Shown piece after piece: positions 16,946 to 24,110 of a stretch of DNA of 36,814 bases. Numbering within the stretch: the first letter of the stretch is position 1; every line of letters starts with the position of its first letter. The stretch lies in the NCBI GenBank assembly GCA_944375715.1, contig CALWAP010000020.1, positions 1 to 36,814 of the forward strand. Reading direction: 5' to 3'. The notes under the pieces are model-generated. The model saw nothing but the letters and a program-made list of their open reading frames with translations, did no database searches and was not told the origin of the DNA. This DNA is from an uncultured Clostridia bacterium (GTDB lineage: Bacteria; Bacillota; Clostridia; Oscillospirales; Butyricicoccaceae). Both the position numbers and the translations under genes were made by a program.

Positions 16946-17194
16946 ATGCAGACCTTGGGAAAAAAGAAGAAAAACATAAACCAAAGCGACATATGCCTGC
17001 TGGATGAACTTTATACCACAAAGAAAACCCTGGACGACATACGCCAGAGATTTGATTATGTCACCGAGCCGGAAATGATCTCATCCTGCATATATGAAAT
17101 GAGGTCGGTGCAGGAGCGGTATTCTTATCTTTTGAGCAAGGTAAGGGAAAAGGATATTTCCGAAGAAAGAGGGGGAATAGCATGGAAAGGATAA
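16946..17194 (+). CDS. DUF2508 (YaaL-like) small protein
   Basis: 82 residues, polar and helical. The core SDICLLDELYTTKKTLDDIRQ and the following FDYVTEPEMISSCIYEMRSVQ match the DUF2508 family, which in Bacillus and clostridia sits directly before bofA. A strong RBS GGGAGG lies 6 bases upstream of ATG. Its last 13 bases overlap the bofA start at 17182, suggesting coupled translation. Function unknown; the usual recR neighbour is not present here. Confidence 0.8.
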   Translation: MQTLGKKKKNINQSDICLLDELYTTKKTLDDIRQRFDYVTEPEMISSCIYEMRSVQERYSYLLSKVREKDISEERGGIAWKG

Positions 17195-17427
17195 TGCTTT
17201 CCTTTTTGGCCGCCGTTTTCATTTGGGCGTGCGTAAACCTTCTGGCGGGCCCCATCAGGAAGGGGGTCCGCTTTGTTTCCAGAGCTGCCTTGGCCGGCGC
17301 CTTCCTTTATTTTATGGATATGATATCGGTACATACGGGCATAAGCCTGAGCTTTAATGTAATAAGCTTATTGGTGCTGTCCGTCCTGGGCATACCCGGC
17401 CTTATCTTCCTGCTCCTTTTGGGTTAA
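17182..17427 (+). CDS. bofA: BofA-family membrane protein (pro-sigma-K processing inhibitor type)
   Basis: 81 residues with two to three membrane helices. LAGPIRKGVRFVSRAALAGAF and the C-terminal VISLLVLSVLGIPGLIFLLLL are typical of BofA. In Bacillus it holds SpoIVFB inactive in the mother cell; many clostridia keep the gene without that full pathway, so the role here is inferred. It follows DUF2508 as in other Firmicutes. The last 60 bases overlap, in antisense, the end of the thiolase gene, and I see no separate terminator. Confidence 0.82.
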   Translation: MERIMLSFLAAVFIWACVNLLAGPIRKGVRFVSRAALAGAFLYFMDMISVHTGISLSFNVISLLVLSVLGIPGLIFLLLLG

Positions 17428-18159
17428 AGCATAGGCCTGCCTTGGATTTCCTGGCTGCCAGCCGGGCAGGGGATAGCGCTGCATGGCGCCGAATATATGA
17501 TTTCTCAAATCGTGATAGTCGTGCTCCAGGTTTTTTATAAGGGATTTCATATCCTCGCGCTTGGTATTTTTGTCAACAGGGCAGCCGCTTTTGCATACAG
17601 GCAGTCTTTGGCGGTTTGAAAAGTTTATGACCTCACGTTCGGTCATATAAAGCATGGGCCGGATGACCGTGATATCGGTGCGGTCAAGATATGTGACGGG
17701 AAGAAAGCAGCTTATCCGCCCTTCGTAAAACAAAGAGAGCATGAAGGTCTCCACCGCGTCGTCAAAATGGTGGCCCAAAGCCACCTTTTTGCATCCCAGC
17801 TCCAACGCCGCATCGTTAAGAGAGCCCCTGCGCATTTTGGCACACAAGGCGCAGGGGTTTTTCTCGTGCCTTATATCGAATATGACCTGCTTTATCTGGG
17901 TTTTCTTTACGGTATAGGGCACATCTATCTTCCGGCAGAACTCGGCGATGGGCGTGAAATCGGCATTTTCATACCCCATATCCAATGTTATCGCCTGAAG
18001 GGAGTATTTTTTGGGGTAAAATCTGCGCAGCTCGGCCAATGTGGCAAGCAGCGCCAGGGAATCCTTGCCTCCCGAAACGCCTATGGCGATATTATCCCCC
18101 TGGGATATCATATTATATTCGTCTATACACCTTCTGAGTGATGAAAGCATTTTCTGCAT
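17368..18159 (-). CDS. TtcA-like PP-loop tRNA thiolase
   Basis: 263 residues. The PP-loop ATP-binding motif SGGKDSLALL is at about 29-38. CALCAKMRRG carries two of the cysteines that hold the [4Fe-4S] cluster in TtcA, and CKSGCP supplies the third. GHHFDDAVETF is the conserved second ATP-site motif. TtcA makes 2-thiocytidine at tRNA position 32; related enzymes thiolate other positions, so the exact base is not certain. ATG at 18159 has CAGGAG 9 bases upstream. The C-terminal ~20 residues, rich in Gln, Asp and Lys, are encoded over the convergent bofA end and look like a tail added by the overlap. Confidence 0.88.
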   Translation of the reverse strand: MQKMLSSLRRCIDEYNMISQGDNIAIGVSGGKDSLALLATLAELRRFYPKKYSLQAITLDMGYENADFTPIAEFCRKIDVPYTVKKTQIKQVIFDIRHEKNPCALCAKMRRGSLNDAALELGCKKVALGHHFDDAVETFMLSLFYEGRISCFLPVTYLDRTDITVIRPMLYMTEREVINFSNRQRLPVCKSGCPVDKNTKREDMKSLIKNLEHDYHDLRNHIFGAMQRYPLPGWQPGNPRQAYALTQKEQEDKAGYAQDGQHQ

Positions 18160-18190
18160 AAAAGTTTCTCCTGAAACGAGCGTTCATAAT

Positions 18191-18219
18191 ATAATACCAC
18201 GATTTTGCTTTTTTGGCAA
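18191..18219 (-). promoter_or_regulatory. Promoter of the TtcA-like gene
   Basis: On minus, TTGCCA (18214-18219), a 17-base spacer and TATTAT (18191-18196), followed by a leader of about 25 bases to the ATG at 18159. Confidence 0.65.
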
Positions 18220-18268
18220 ACGACAGACAAGCTCTGCTTTTCAAAAGCTTTGTATAAAGGCTGCATGA

Positions 18269-18297
18269 TTGACAGCCGATCTGTTTTATGAGATAAT
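18269..18297 (+). promoter_or_regulatory. Promoter of the unknown membrane protein gene at 18354
   Basis: TTGACA (18269-18274), a 17-base spacer and GATAAT (18292-18297), about 50 bases ahead of the TTG start. Confidence 0.75.
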
Positions 18298-18353
18298 ATA
18301 TTAAATATTTATAATAAAAGTGCTGTTTTGGGTTTGGAAGAGGTGAAACGGCT

Positions 18354-18995
18354 TTGCGTGGTAAATATATCAGGAATATCCTTATATTATCGGCTTTTTT
18401 CCTGATGGTCTGTATCCTTTCATCGGGGGGTTCGTATAAATATTTTCAAAAGAGCCTGTCTTTTGCCGCGGGCCTGGGCTTGTCCCTTTTGGGTGCGGCA
18501 TCGGCACTTTGTTTCAAAAGGCAAAAGGGTTTGATCTTTGGAGCTTTTTTATTGCTTGTGTCATATTTCCTGCTTTTTGAGCTTGGGTTCGCCAAAACGA
18601 CACTTTATGACCTTTTGCCGGAAGGGCAGGATGTCAAATCGGTTGAGATCCGTTCGGTCAATGACATGCAGCTTTTTATTTGGGATACGGAAAGCGGCAG
18701 GGCGGTATTCCGGGATGACGGCAGGAGTTTTGATATCAAAAACGGTGATATCGATATGGAAAAAGCAAAATCGATAGTCCTCAGGGACTATTGGCTGCCC
18801 AAAAGTGTGAAAAGCGGTACGGTATTTGATATGTCCGTACGGTTTGAAAATGGCGGCAGTATCTCGCTTTACGGGGTTGGGGATGGGATAACGGTCTATA
18901 TCAAGAAAAACGGAAAGCTTTACACAAGTTCCTGGCTGGTCTTTGATGACATCGCATCAATTCTGCCCGGGGATATCATCTCGATACTAGAGTAA
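18354..18995 (+). CDS. Unknown membrane-anchored protein
   Basis: 213 residues; I do not recognise a family. There are three likely membrane helices in the first 85 residues (NILILSAFFLMVCILSS; SLSFAAGLGLSLLGAASAL; GLIFGAFLLLVSYFLLF), then a soluble domain of about 130 residues rich in beta strand (KSVEIRSVNDMQLFIWD, SVRFENGGSISLYGVGDG). The soluble part resembles small beta-sandwich or PH-like domains in general character only. The start is TTG at 18354, with GAGGTG about 9 bases upstream; no ATG fits. It stands alone between its own promoter and a terminator. Confidence 0.75.
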   Translation: MRGKYIRNILILSAFFLMVCILSSGGSYKYFQKSLSFAAGLGLSLLGAASALCFKRQKGLIFGAFLLLVSYFLLFELGFAKTTLYDLLPEGQDVKSVEIRSVNDMQLFIWDTESGRAVFRDDGRSFDIKNGDIDMEKAKSIVLRDYWLPKSVKSGTVFDMSVRFENGGSISLYGVGDGITVYIKKNGKLYTSSWLVFDDIASILPGDIISILE

Positions 18996-19008
18996 AAATA
19001 TAAAGGCA

Positions 19009-19046
19009 AAAAGCCTTCGTCTGTTTTTTTACAGACGAAGGCTTTC
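19009..19046. terminator. Bidirectional terminator
   Basis: Stem AAAGCCTTCGTCTGT/ACAGACGAAGGCTTT with a T-rich loop, A-rich on the left and T-rich on the right, between the membrane protein gene and the convergent importer operon. Confidence 0.88.
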
Positions 19047-19054
19047 TATTTTCC

Positions 19055-20047
19055 CTATTTGCCGGCCAGGGCCTTTTCAGCAAAGCTGTTGTCGACAAGG
19101 ATGTCGTAATCTGCCCTTTCATCAAGCTCGCCGGCCTGCTCCATTACGGTTTCAAGCCGCTCCAGCGAGTCTTCCTTCATGATAAGCTCGTTGTTCCAGG
19201 CGTCAATTTCAATATGCCTTTCAATGACCTTTGCAAGGATATCAAGGTCGGTATCGGGGAACTGAGGCGAAAGGACCTGGGCGACCTTTGCGCTGTCGCT
19301 TTCGGCTATCCATTCAAGGCCCTTTGCTATGGCGTTGGTAAAGCTCTGAATGGTTTCGGGATTTTCTTTTATATAGTTTTTGGAGGCAAAGAAGGCGGTA
19401 TAGGGTATCTCGCCGCTCTCAGTGCCTATCGAGGTCAGGATATATCCTTTGCCTGCCAGCTCGACTTCGGTGGCCGTCGGCTCAAAGAGCGTGACATAAT
19501 CGCCGTTGCCTCCCGTGAAGGCGCCGGCCATCATGTCGAACTGAACCGAAGTGTCAACCGTTATATTCTGCCCCGGTTCAAGGCCGTTTTGACGCAGGAC
19601 ATATTCAAGGGTCATTTCCGGCACGCCGCCCTTGCGCCCGCCGATTATGGTCGAGCCTTTGAGCATATCCCAGGAGAAATCGACATCTTCTCTGCCGACC
19701 AGGAAGGAACCATCCCTTTTGGTAAGCTGTGAGAATATGACGGGATAATTTTCCCGCCCTTCGTTGAGGACGTAAATGCAGGCCTCGGGCCCGGCAAGGC
19801 CGATGTCGGCCTGGTCTGCCAAAACGGCGGTCATTACCTTGTCGGCTCCTCCTCCATTTGTAAGGGTGATGTCAAGGCCTTCCTCTTCAAAGTATCCCAG
19901 CTCTAAAGCGGCGTAAAGCGGGGCATAAAATACCGAGTGTGTGACTTCGCAGAGGCTTACCTCGGTGAGGCCTTCGTCTTTGCCTGAGCATGCCCCAAGG
20001 CAGAAGGTGAGGCACAGACACAAGGCCGCGGCAATAGCTTTTTTCAT
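19055..20047 (-). CDS. ABC importer substrate-binding lipoprotein, SsuA/ThiY (NMT1-like) family
   Basis: 330 residues. Signal peptide MKKAIAAALCLCLTFCLG ends in a lipobox with the cysteine of ACSG, giving an anchored extracellular lipoprotein. VTHSVFYAPLYAALELGYFEEEG is the family signature at the start of the mature domain, and ADIGLAGPEACIYV and GGRKGGVPEMTLEYVL form the binding cleft. The family carries sulfonates, nitrate, taurine, thiamine precursors or similar small anions and heterocycles; no biosynthetic or catabolic neighbours indicate which one. It is the last gene of a three-gene operon; its ATG overlaps the permease stop (ATGA), and GGGAGTG is the RBS. Confidence 0.9.
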   Translation of the reverse strand: MKKAIAAALCLCLTFCLGACSGKDEGLTEVSLCEVTHSVFYAPLYAALELGYFEEEGLDITLTNGGGADKVMTAVLADQADIGLAGPEACIYVLNEGRENYPVIFSQLTKRDGSFLVGREDVDFSWDMLKGSTIIGGRKGGVPEMTLEYVLRQNGLEPGQNITVDTSVQFDMMAGAFTGGNGDYVTLFEPTATEVELAGKGYILTSIGTESGEIPYTAFFASKNYIKENPETIQSFTNAIAKGLEWIAESDSAKVAQVLSPQFPDTDLDILAKVIERHIEIDAWNNELIMKEDSLERLETVMEQAGELDERADYDILVDNSFAEKALAGK

Positions 20048-20856
20048 ATTGTCACTCCCATATATTTTTTCAATGCCTTTTCAAGCCATAGTATGCAGCG
20101 GTACATTACCGCAGCGCATACGGCCAAAATCAGCACTGTTGTCATAACAAGGTCCATTTTGAATACCTGAGAGCCGTAGACTATGAGGTAGCCCAGCCCC
20201 GCTTTGGATACCAGGAACTCTCCCATGATGACGCCTACCCATGAAAGGCCCACATTGACCTTCAGAGCATTTATCATGGATGAAAAATTGGAGGGCAGCA
20301 CCAGCTTTAAAAGTATCTGGCCGCGGCTGGCGCCCAGGGTGCGCATCAGCCTTATTTTTTCCGGATCGGTACGCATGAAGCCGCTGTACATGTCAAGTAT
20401 GGTCACTATAAGGGATATGGCCAGAGACATGGTGATTATCGAGGCCGCTCCGGCGCCCATCCAGACGATGAAGACGGGACCCAGGGCCGTTTTGGGCAGA
20501 GAATTTAAAACCACAAGGTAAGGGTCCAGGACCCTTGATATGCGGGGGCTCCACCAAAGGATAATGGCGGCAGTTATGCCGCAGGCCGTGCCCAAAAGAA
20601 ATCCGGCAGTGGTTTCGGCCACCGAAGTCCCGACATGGATGAAAAGGTCGCCCGAGCTTAAAAGGCCCAAAAAGGTTTCCCACATCCTTGACGGGCAGCT
20701 GAAAATAAACGAGTCTATGGCGCCTACATCCGCCGCCAGCTCCCACATAAGGAATATCATTAAAAGCAGGGCTGCCCTCAAAAACAGGACGGTGCGTTTT
20801 TCACGCCGCAGTCCCGAAAGGTAAAGGGCCCTGCCCTCGGATATCGGTTCAGACAT
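20044..20856 (-). CDS. ABC importer permease, SsuC/TauC/ThiX family
   Basis: 270 residues with six predicted membrane helices. The ATPase-docking EAA loop is visible as LMRTLGASRGQILLKLVLPS, followed by GLSWVGVIMGEFL, both typical of this type I importer group. ATG at 20856 (MSEPISEGRAL) overlaps the ATPase gene by 8 bases. The frame is open a further 59 codons upstream, but that stretch lies inside the ATPase gene and does not resemble protein. The sequence has short basic residues before helix 1 (LRREKRTV), as expected for a cytoplasmic N terminus. Confidence 0.92.
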   Translation of the reverse strand: MSEPISEGRALYLSGLRREKRTVLFLRAALLLMIFLMWELAADVGAIDSFIFSCPSRMWETFLGLLSSGDLFIHVGTSVAETTAGFLLGTACGITAAIILWWSPRISRVLDPYLVVLNSLPKTALGPVFIVWMGAGAASIITMSLAISLIVTILDMYSGFMRTDPEKIRLMRTLGASRGQILLKLVLPSNFSSMINALKVNVGLSWVGVIMGEFLVSKAGLGYLIVYGSQVFKMDLVMTTVLILAVCAAVMYRCILWLEKALKKYMGVTI

Positions 20857-21607
20857 TGATATCCAGCTCCTTCCATATATCGTTGAAGTACTGACGGAAG
20901 GCGTCGCTGTTGCGCCGGTCCATGGGCGACATATTTTCAAGGCCCTGAAGGCTGTGTATCGACTTGACCCTGCCGGGCCTTCTGGAAAGTACAACCACGC
21001 GGTCGGAAAGGCTGACGCTTTCCGAAATATCATGGGTCACCAAAATGGCCGTTTTGCCCTCCGAGCGTATTATGGAATATATATCTGCCGAAACGGCCAG
21101 GCGGGTCTGGTAATCCAGGGCCGAGAAAGGCTCGTCGAGAAGCAGTATATCGGGTGAAAGGGCCAGCGTGCGTATAAGGGCACACCTCTGGCGCATTCCA
21201 CCTGAAAGCTGGGATGGCGTTTTCTTTATAAAATCAGCTATACCGTATCTGCGGCACAGATCATTTATATGGTCGATGCACGGTCCGCTTTTGATTTTCT
21301 GAAGCTCAGGCCCCAGCGTGATATTTCCCCATATCGTTCGCCAGGGGAAAAGCTGATCCTTCTGCGGCATATATCCTATTTTGGGAGAAGGGGAGGAGAT
21401 CGGCTGCCCATTTAAAAGGGCGCTGCCGCCTGTCGGCTTCTCAAGCCCGGCCATTATGGAAAGCAGTGTCGATTTGCCGCAGCCCGAAGGCCCGACTATA
21501 CTGACAAACTCCCCCTCGTTTACCCCGAAAGAGACATTGTCCAGCGCCTTGACTTCGCCGTCGGGCGCCTGATAGGTAAGGCTGACGCCCTGCAGCTCAA
21601 CTATCAT
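20849..21607 (-). CDS. ABC importer ATPase, SsuB/TauB/ThiZ family
   Basis: 252 residues. Walker [12 protein letters not shown] is near 39-49, the Q-loop YMPQKDQLFPWRTIWGN is characteristic of the nitrate/sulfonate/taurine group, the signature is LSGGMRQRCAL, and Walker B is ILLLDEPFSALD. The switch His is in LVTHDISESVSLSD. It is the first gene of the operon. ATG at 21607 has AAGGAG unusually far away (13 bases). A nearer ATG at about 21617 opens only a four-codon reading frame ending in ATGA over the real start, a possible re-initiation arrangement. Confidence 0.92.
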   Translation of the reverse strand: MIVELQGVSLTYQAPDGEVKALDNVSFGVNEGEFVSIVGPSGCGKSTLLSIMAGLEKPTGGSALLNGQPISSPSPKIGYMPQKDQLFPWRTIWGNITLGPELQKIKSGPCIDHINDLCRRYGIADFIKKTPSQLSGGMRQRCALIRTLALSPDILLLDEPFSALDYQTRLAVSADIYSIIRSEGKTAILVTHDISESVSLSDRVVVLSRRPGRVKSIHSLQGLENMSPMDRRNSDAFRQYFNDIWKELDINV

Positions 21608-21688
21608 TTAAAATCCATCGCTCCTTCCGTTTTGCTTAAGGGCTGAAGCAGCCCCTGTTTCATAATATGGAGAAAAGGGGGATATGTT

Positions 21689-21732
21689 GCAGGACATCAA
21701 AATTCCGACCGGCATTTTACCCTTCATCCTGC
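21689..21732 (-). other. Nested inverted repeat in the importer leader, next to shared promoters
   Basis: Minus-strand GCAGGA (21732-21727) can pair with TCCTGC (21694-21689), and inside it AAAAT can pair with ATTTT around a CCGG-containing loop. It begins where the minus-strand transcript would start and also covers the -35 of the plus-strand promoter. It could be an RNA structure or a protein site. No known riboswitch class is recognised. Confidence 0.35.
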
Positions 21733-21744
21733 GGAGAGTATAAT
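21715..21744 (+). promoter_or_regulatory. Promoter of the MORN-protease gene; overlaps a minus-strand -10
   Basis: TTTTAC (21715-21720), an 18-base spacer and TATAAT (21739-21744). On the other strand TATACT occupies 21742-21737, so both divergent promoters would use the same few bases. The minus-strand -35 is poor. Confidence 0.5.
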
Positions 21745-21775
21745 CTTGGTAAGATAAGAAGACGGGAGGACAGGT

Positions 21776-23068
21776 ATGGACAAGAAACATATAGCTTTTA
21801 TGGGATATAACGAAGGTATATGCACCTTCCTAAAAGGCGATATCGCCATTGCCGCCTTTATGATGGATGACGGCAGAAGGCTTTGGAAGCCTGGGGACAT
21901 ACTGAAAACCGAAAAAATCTTCAGGGATTCGGCAGACTACCTTGAAAAGGAAGCGGGAAAAAGAGGTATCGACCTGCACATTGATACAAAATTTATTTCC
22001 GTAAAGGTAGCGTCCCTCCAAAGCGCCGCAAGCGCCGATGATAAAAGAGAGTGGAAAGACAGCGCCATGAATTTTGTCGGGGCAGAGTCGATAAACGAGT
22101 TTGTTTCAAAAAAGAAAGATGAGTGGAAAGCCTCCCAGGTGGCCGTTATATTTTTGTTCCCGTTTGAGGGCCGGCCTTACAGCATGGCGGCATCGGTGGG
22201 CACTTTGAAAGAAGAATATGCCGTTTTGTACCGTGCCGATATCCATTCCGTCTGTCATGAGCTGCTGCATCTTTTCGGGGCAATGGATTTTTATTTTCCC
22301 GAAAGTGTCAAAAACGCGGCCATGTGCCTTGGAAGCAGCATAATGAGGGAAGCTGACAGCATGGTGATTGATCCTTTGACAGAATACATAATCGGCTGGC
22401 GCGCCGGCATAACCAGGGAAGGCGAGGAATTTCTGAAAGCCACCTGCCGCATTTCACAGGAGCAAATTTTTAAGGCGCGCAGGGATGAAATGAAAAACGG
22501 GTATGGAAGCAAAAAATACCCCGACGGCACATACACAGGCTCTCTTAAAAACGGCATACCCTTCGGAAGCGGGGTATTCAGGCATAAAAAGGGAGACGTT
22601 TACGACGGGGAGTGGAGAGACGGCAAGTACGACGGTTTTGGGATCTATCGTTCCCAGAAGGGATTTGTCTATAAAGGCGGCATGAAAAACGGCAGATTCC
22701 ACGGCAGGGGGGAGCTTTTGTATTCCAACGGCTGCCGGTACATAGGGGAATTTCAAAACGGCGTGAAAAGCGGCGCCGGCAGGATGGAATATGAAGGCGG
22801 CACCGTTTATGAGGGCCAGATGACCGATGATAAATGCGGACCCACAGGAAAATGTATGTATGCAAACGGCACTGTGTACATAGGAGGCTGGAAGGATAGC
22901 CGCCCACAGGGCAGCGGCGTCATGGAGTATGAGAATGGTGTTCGTGACGACGGGGAGTGGGAAAGCGGGGTTTTTGTATCGGGTATTAGAACATATCCTG
23001 GGGGAAGGGAAGAGATCATAGAAAAAGAACTCTCTGCTGGAAGACGCAAAAAGGTGCAGAGGGCATGA
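21776..23068 (+). CDS. Metzincin-like zinc protease domain fused to seven MORN repeats
   Basis: 430 residues, no signal peptide and no membrane helix, so probably cytoplasmic. The N-terminal ~230 residues carry HELLHLFGAMD at 161-171, an HExxHxxGxxD zinc motif with H161, E162, H165 and a third ligand at D171. Further on, SSIM at 187-190 looks like a metzincin Met-turn. From about 250 to 415 there are seven tandem MORN repeats of about 23 residues (YxGxxxxGxxxGxGxxxxxxG), for example DVYDGEWRDGKYDGFGIYRS and FVYKGGMKNGRFHGRGELLY. MORN arrays form elongated beta hairpins that bind lipids or proteins. RBS is GGGAGGA, 6 bases before ATG. It is a single-gene unit with its own promoter and terminator. 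The protease assignment rests on the motif only; I know of no described protein with this pairing. Confidence 0.8.
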   Translation: MDKKHIAFMGYNEGICTFLKGDIAIAAFMMDDGRRLWKPGDILKTEKIFRDSADYLEKEAGKRGIDLHIDTKFISVKVASLQSAASADDKREWKDSAMNFVGAESINEFVSKKKDEWKASQVAVIFLFPFEGRPYSMAASVGTLKEEYAVLYRADIHSVCHELLHLFGAMDFYFPESVKNAAMCLGSSIMREADSMVIDPLTEYIIGWRAGITREGEEFLKATCRISQEQIFKARRDEMKNGYGSKKYPDGTYTGSLKNGIPFGSGVFRHKKGDVYDGEWRDGKYDGFGIYRSQKGFVYKGGMKNGRFHGRGELLYSNGCRYIGEFQNGVKSGAGRMEYEGGTVYEGQMTDDKCGPTGKCMYANGTVYIGGWKDSRPQGSGVMEYENGVRDDGEWESGVFVSGIRTYPGGREEIIEKELSAGRRKKVQRA

Positions 23069-23070
23069 AA

Positions 23071-23098
23071 AAACGCGGCTTTAAGCCGCGTTTTTTTT
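23071..23098 (+). terminator. Terminator of the MORN-protease gene
   Basis: Stem AACGCGGCTT/AAGCCGCGTT followed by T8, immediately after the stop codon. Confidence 0.92.
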
Positions 23099-23128
23099 GT
23101 TTTTAAGGCAATTTTGCCGAATGGTGTC

Positions 23129-23169
23129 TTTGACCGAAATTTTACATACGGCAGCTTTTTGTTTTTACA
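23129..23169 (+). promoter_or_regulatory. Possible PhoP-type direct repeats upstream of pstS
   Basis: TTTGAC (23129), TTTACA (23141) and TTTACA (23164) lie on one face at 12 and 23 base steps, close to the 11-12 base period of Bacillus Pho boxes (TT-A-ACA repeats). No good -35/-10 pair is visible before pstS, which fits an activated promoter. Confidence 0.4.
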
Positions 23170-23236
23170 CAGGGGATTTATTCTCTGCTTGTAGGATAAA
23201 TGATCCGGAAAACATAAAAAAAGGAGTAAAAACAAA

Positions 23237-24046
23237 ATGAAAAAACTTATTTCCGTTATCCTGGCCGGCCTCATGGCCGTTATGGCCTTGGGCGGCTGTT
23301 CCAAAGAAGATGAGGGCGGAAGCATGTCGACCGATGGCTCCACCTCCATGTCGGAAGTCATAGGCGTTTTGGGAGAGGCTTTCCAGCAGGAAAACGAGGG
23401 CGTAAGCTTTACATACAACCCCACGGGATCTGGTTCCGGCATCGAGGCCGTTTTGGCTGGCAGGTGTGATATCGGCCTGAGCAGCCGCAGCCTTAAGGAT
23501 GAGGAAAAGTCCGAAGGCCTTGAGGAAACAGTTTTGGCTTACGACGGAATTGCTATCATAGTCAATACCGAAAATCCTGTTTCTGATTGGAGCCTGGAGC
23601 AGATAGCGGGCATCTATAAAGGTGAGATAACCGATTGGTCGGAAGTCGGCGGCCAGAGCGGTGAGATAGTTGTTATCGGACGTGAGGCCGGTTCCGGTAC
23701 ACGCGACGGCTTTGAGTCGATAACAGGTACAGAGGACGAGTGCTCCTACCGTCAGGAGCTGACATCCACAGGTGATGTCATAACAACGGTAGCCGGCAAC
23801 CCAAATGCCATAGGCTACGCGTCCCTGTCGGCTGTAAAGGATACAGTCAAGGCCCTTTCGGTTGGTGGAGTTGCTCCTTCCGAGGATACAGTCAAAGATG
23901 GCAGCTATGTAGTTCAGCGCCCCTTCGTCTTCGTGACAAAGAGCGATGCCGAGCTTTCGGAAACAGCCCAGAGCTTCTTTGACTTCGCTACATCGGAAGA
24001 TGCAAACGAACTCATTACCTCGGCCGGAGTTGTCCCCGCAAATTAA
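23237..24046 (+). CDS. pstS: Phosphate-binding lipoprotein PstS
   Basis: 269 residues. Signal MKKLISVILAGLMAVMALGG ends at lipobox cysteine C21 (GGCSKEDEGG), giving a membrane-anchored receptor for inorganic phosphate. Phosphate-contacting stretches are DGSTSM near 33-38, PTGSGSGIEAV near 62-72, CDIGLSSR and the late REAGSGTRDGF. It is shorter than Escherichia coli PstS, as usual for clostridial forms. AAGGAG precedes ATG by about 9 bases. The first gene of pstS-pstC-pstA-pstB-phoU; a hairpin after its stop probably lowers expression of the membrane components relative to this receptor. Confidence 0.95.
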   Translation: MKKLISVILAGLMAVMALGGCSKEDEGGSMSTDGSTSMSEVIGVLGEAFQQENEGVSFTYNPTGSGSGIEAVLAGRCDIGLSSRSLKDEEKSEGLEETVLAYDGIAIIVNTENPVSDWSLEQIAGIYKGEITDWSEVGGQSGEIVVIGREAGSGTRDGFESITGTEDECSYRQELTSTGDVITTVAGNPNAIGYASLSAVKDTVKALSVGGVAPSEDTVKDGSYVVQRPFVFVTKSDAELSETAQSFFDFATSEDANELITSAGVVPAN

Positions 24047-24057
24047 AAACTTACTAT

Positions 24058-24090
24058 AAGGGCGGCGGCTAAGGGCTTGCCGCCCCTTTT
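24058..24090 (+). terminator. Intercistronic hairpin between pstS and pstC (partial attenuator)
   Basis: GGGCGGC pairs with GCCGCCC around a 12-base loop and is followed by CTTTT. As in other importer operons, it would stabilise or terminate part of the pstS message. Confidence 0.65.
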
Positions 24091-24110
24091 ATCCTTTAAG
24101 GGTGGAGAAA

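Noticed and set aside
21660-21735. A thiamine (TPP) riboswitch before the SsuABC/ThiXYZ-type importer
   Set aside because: An ACCCTT is present on the plus strand, but the CTGAGA and the GAACCTGAT parts are absent and the strand is wrong.
22500-23020. DNA tandem repeat in the MORN region
   Set aside because: The repetition is at protein level (23-residue MORN units); the nucleotide copies are too diverged to be an unstable DNA repeat.
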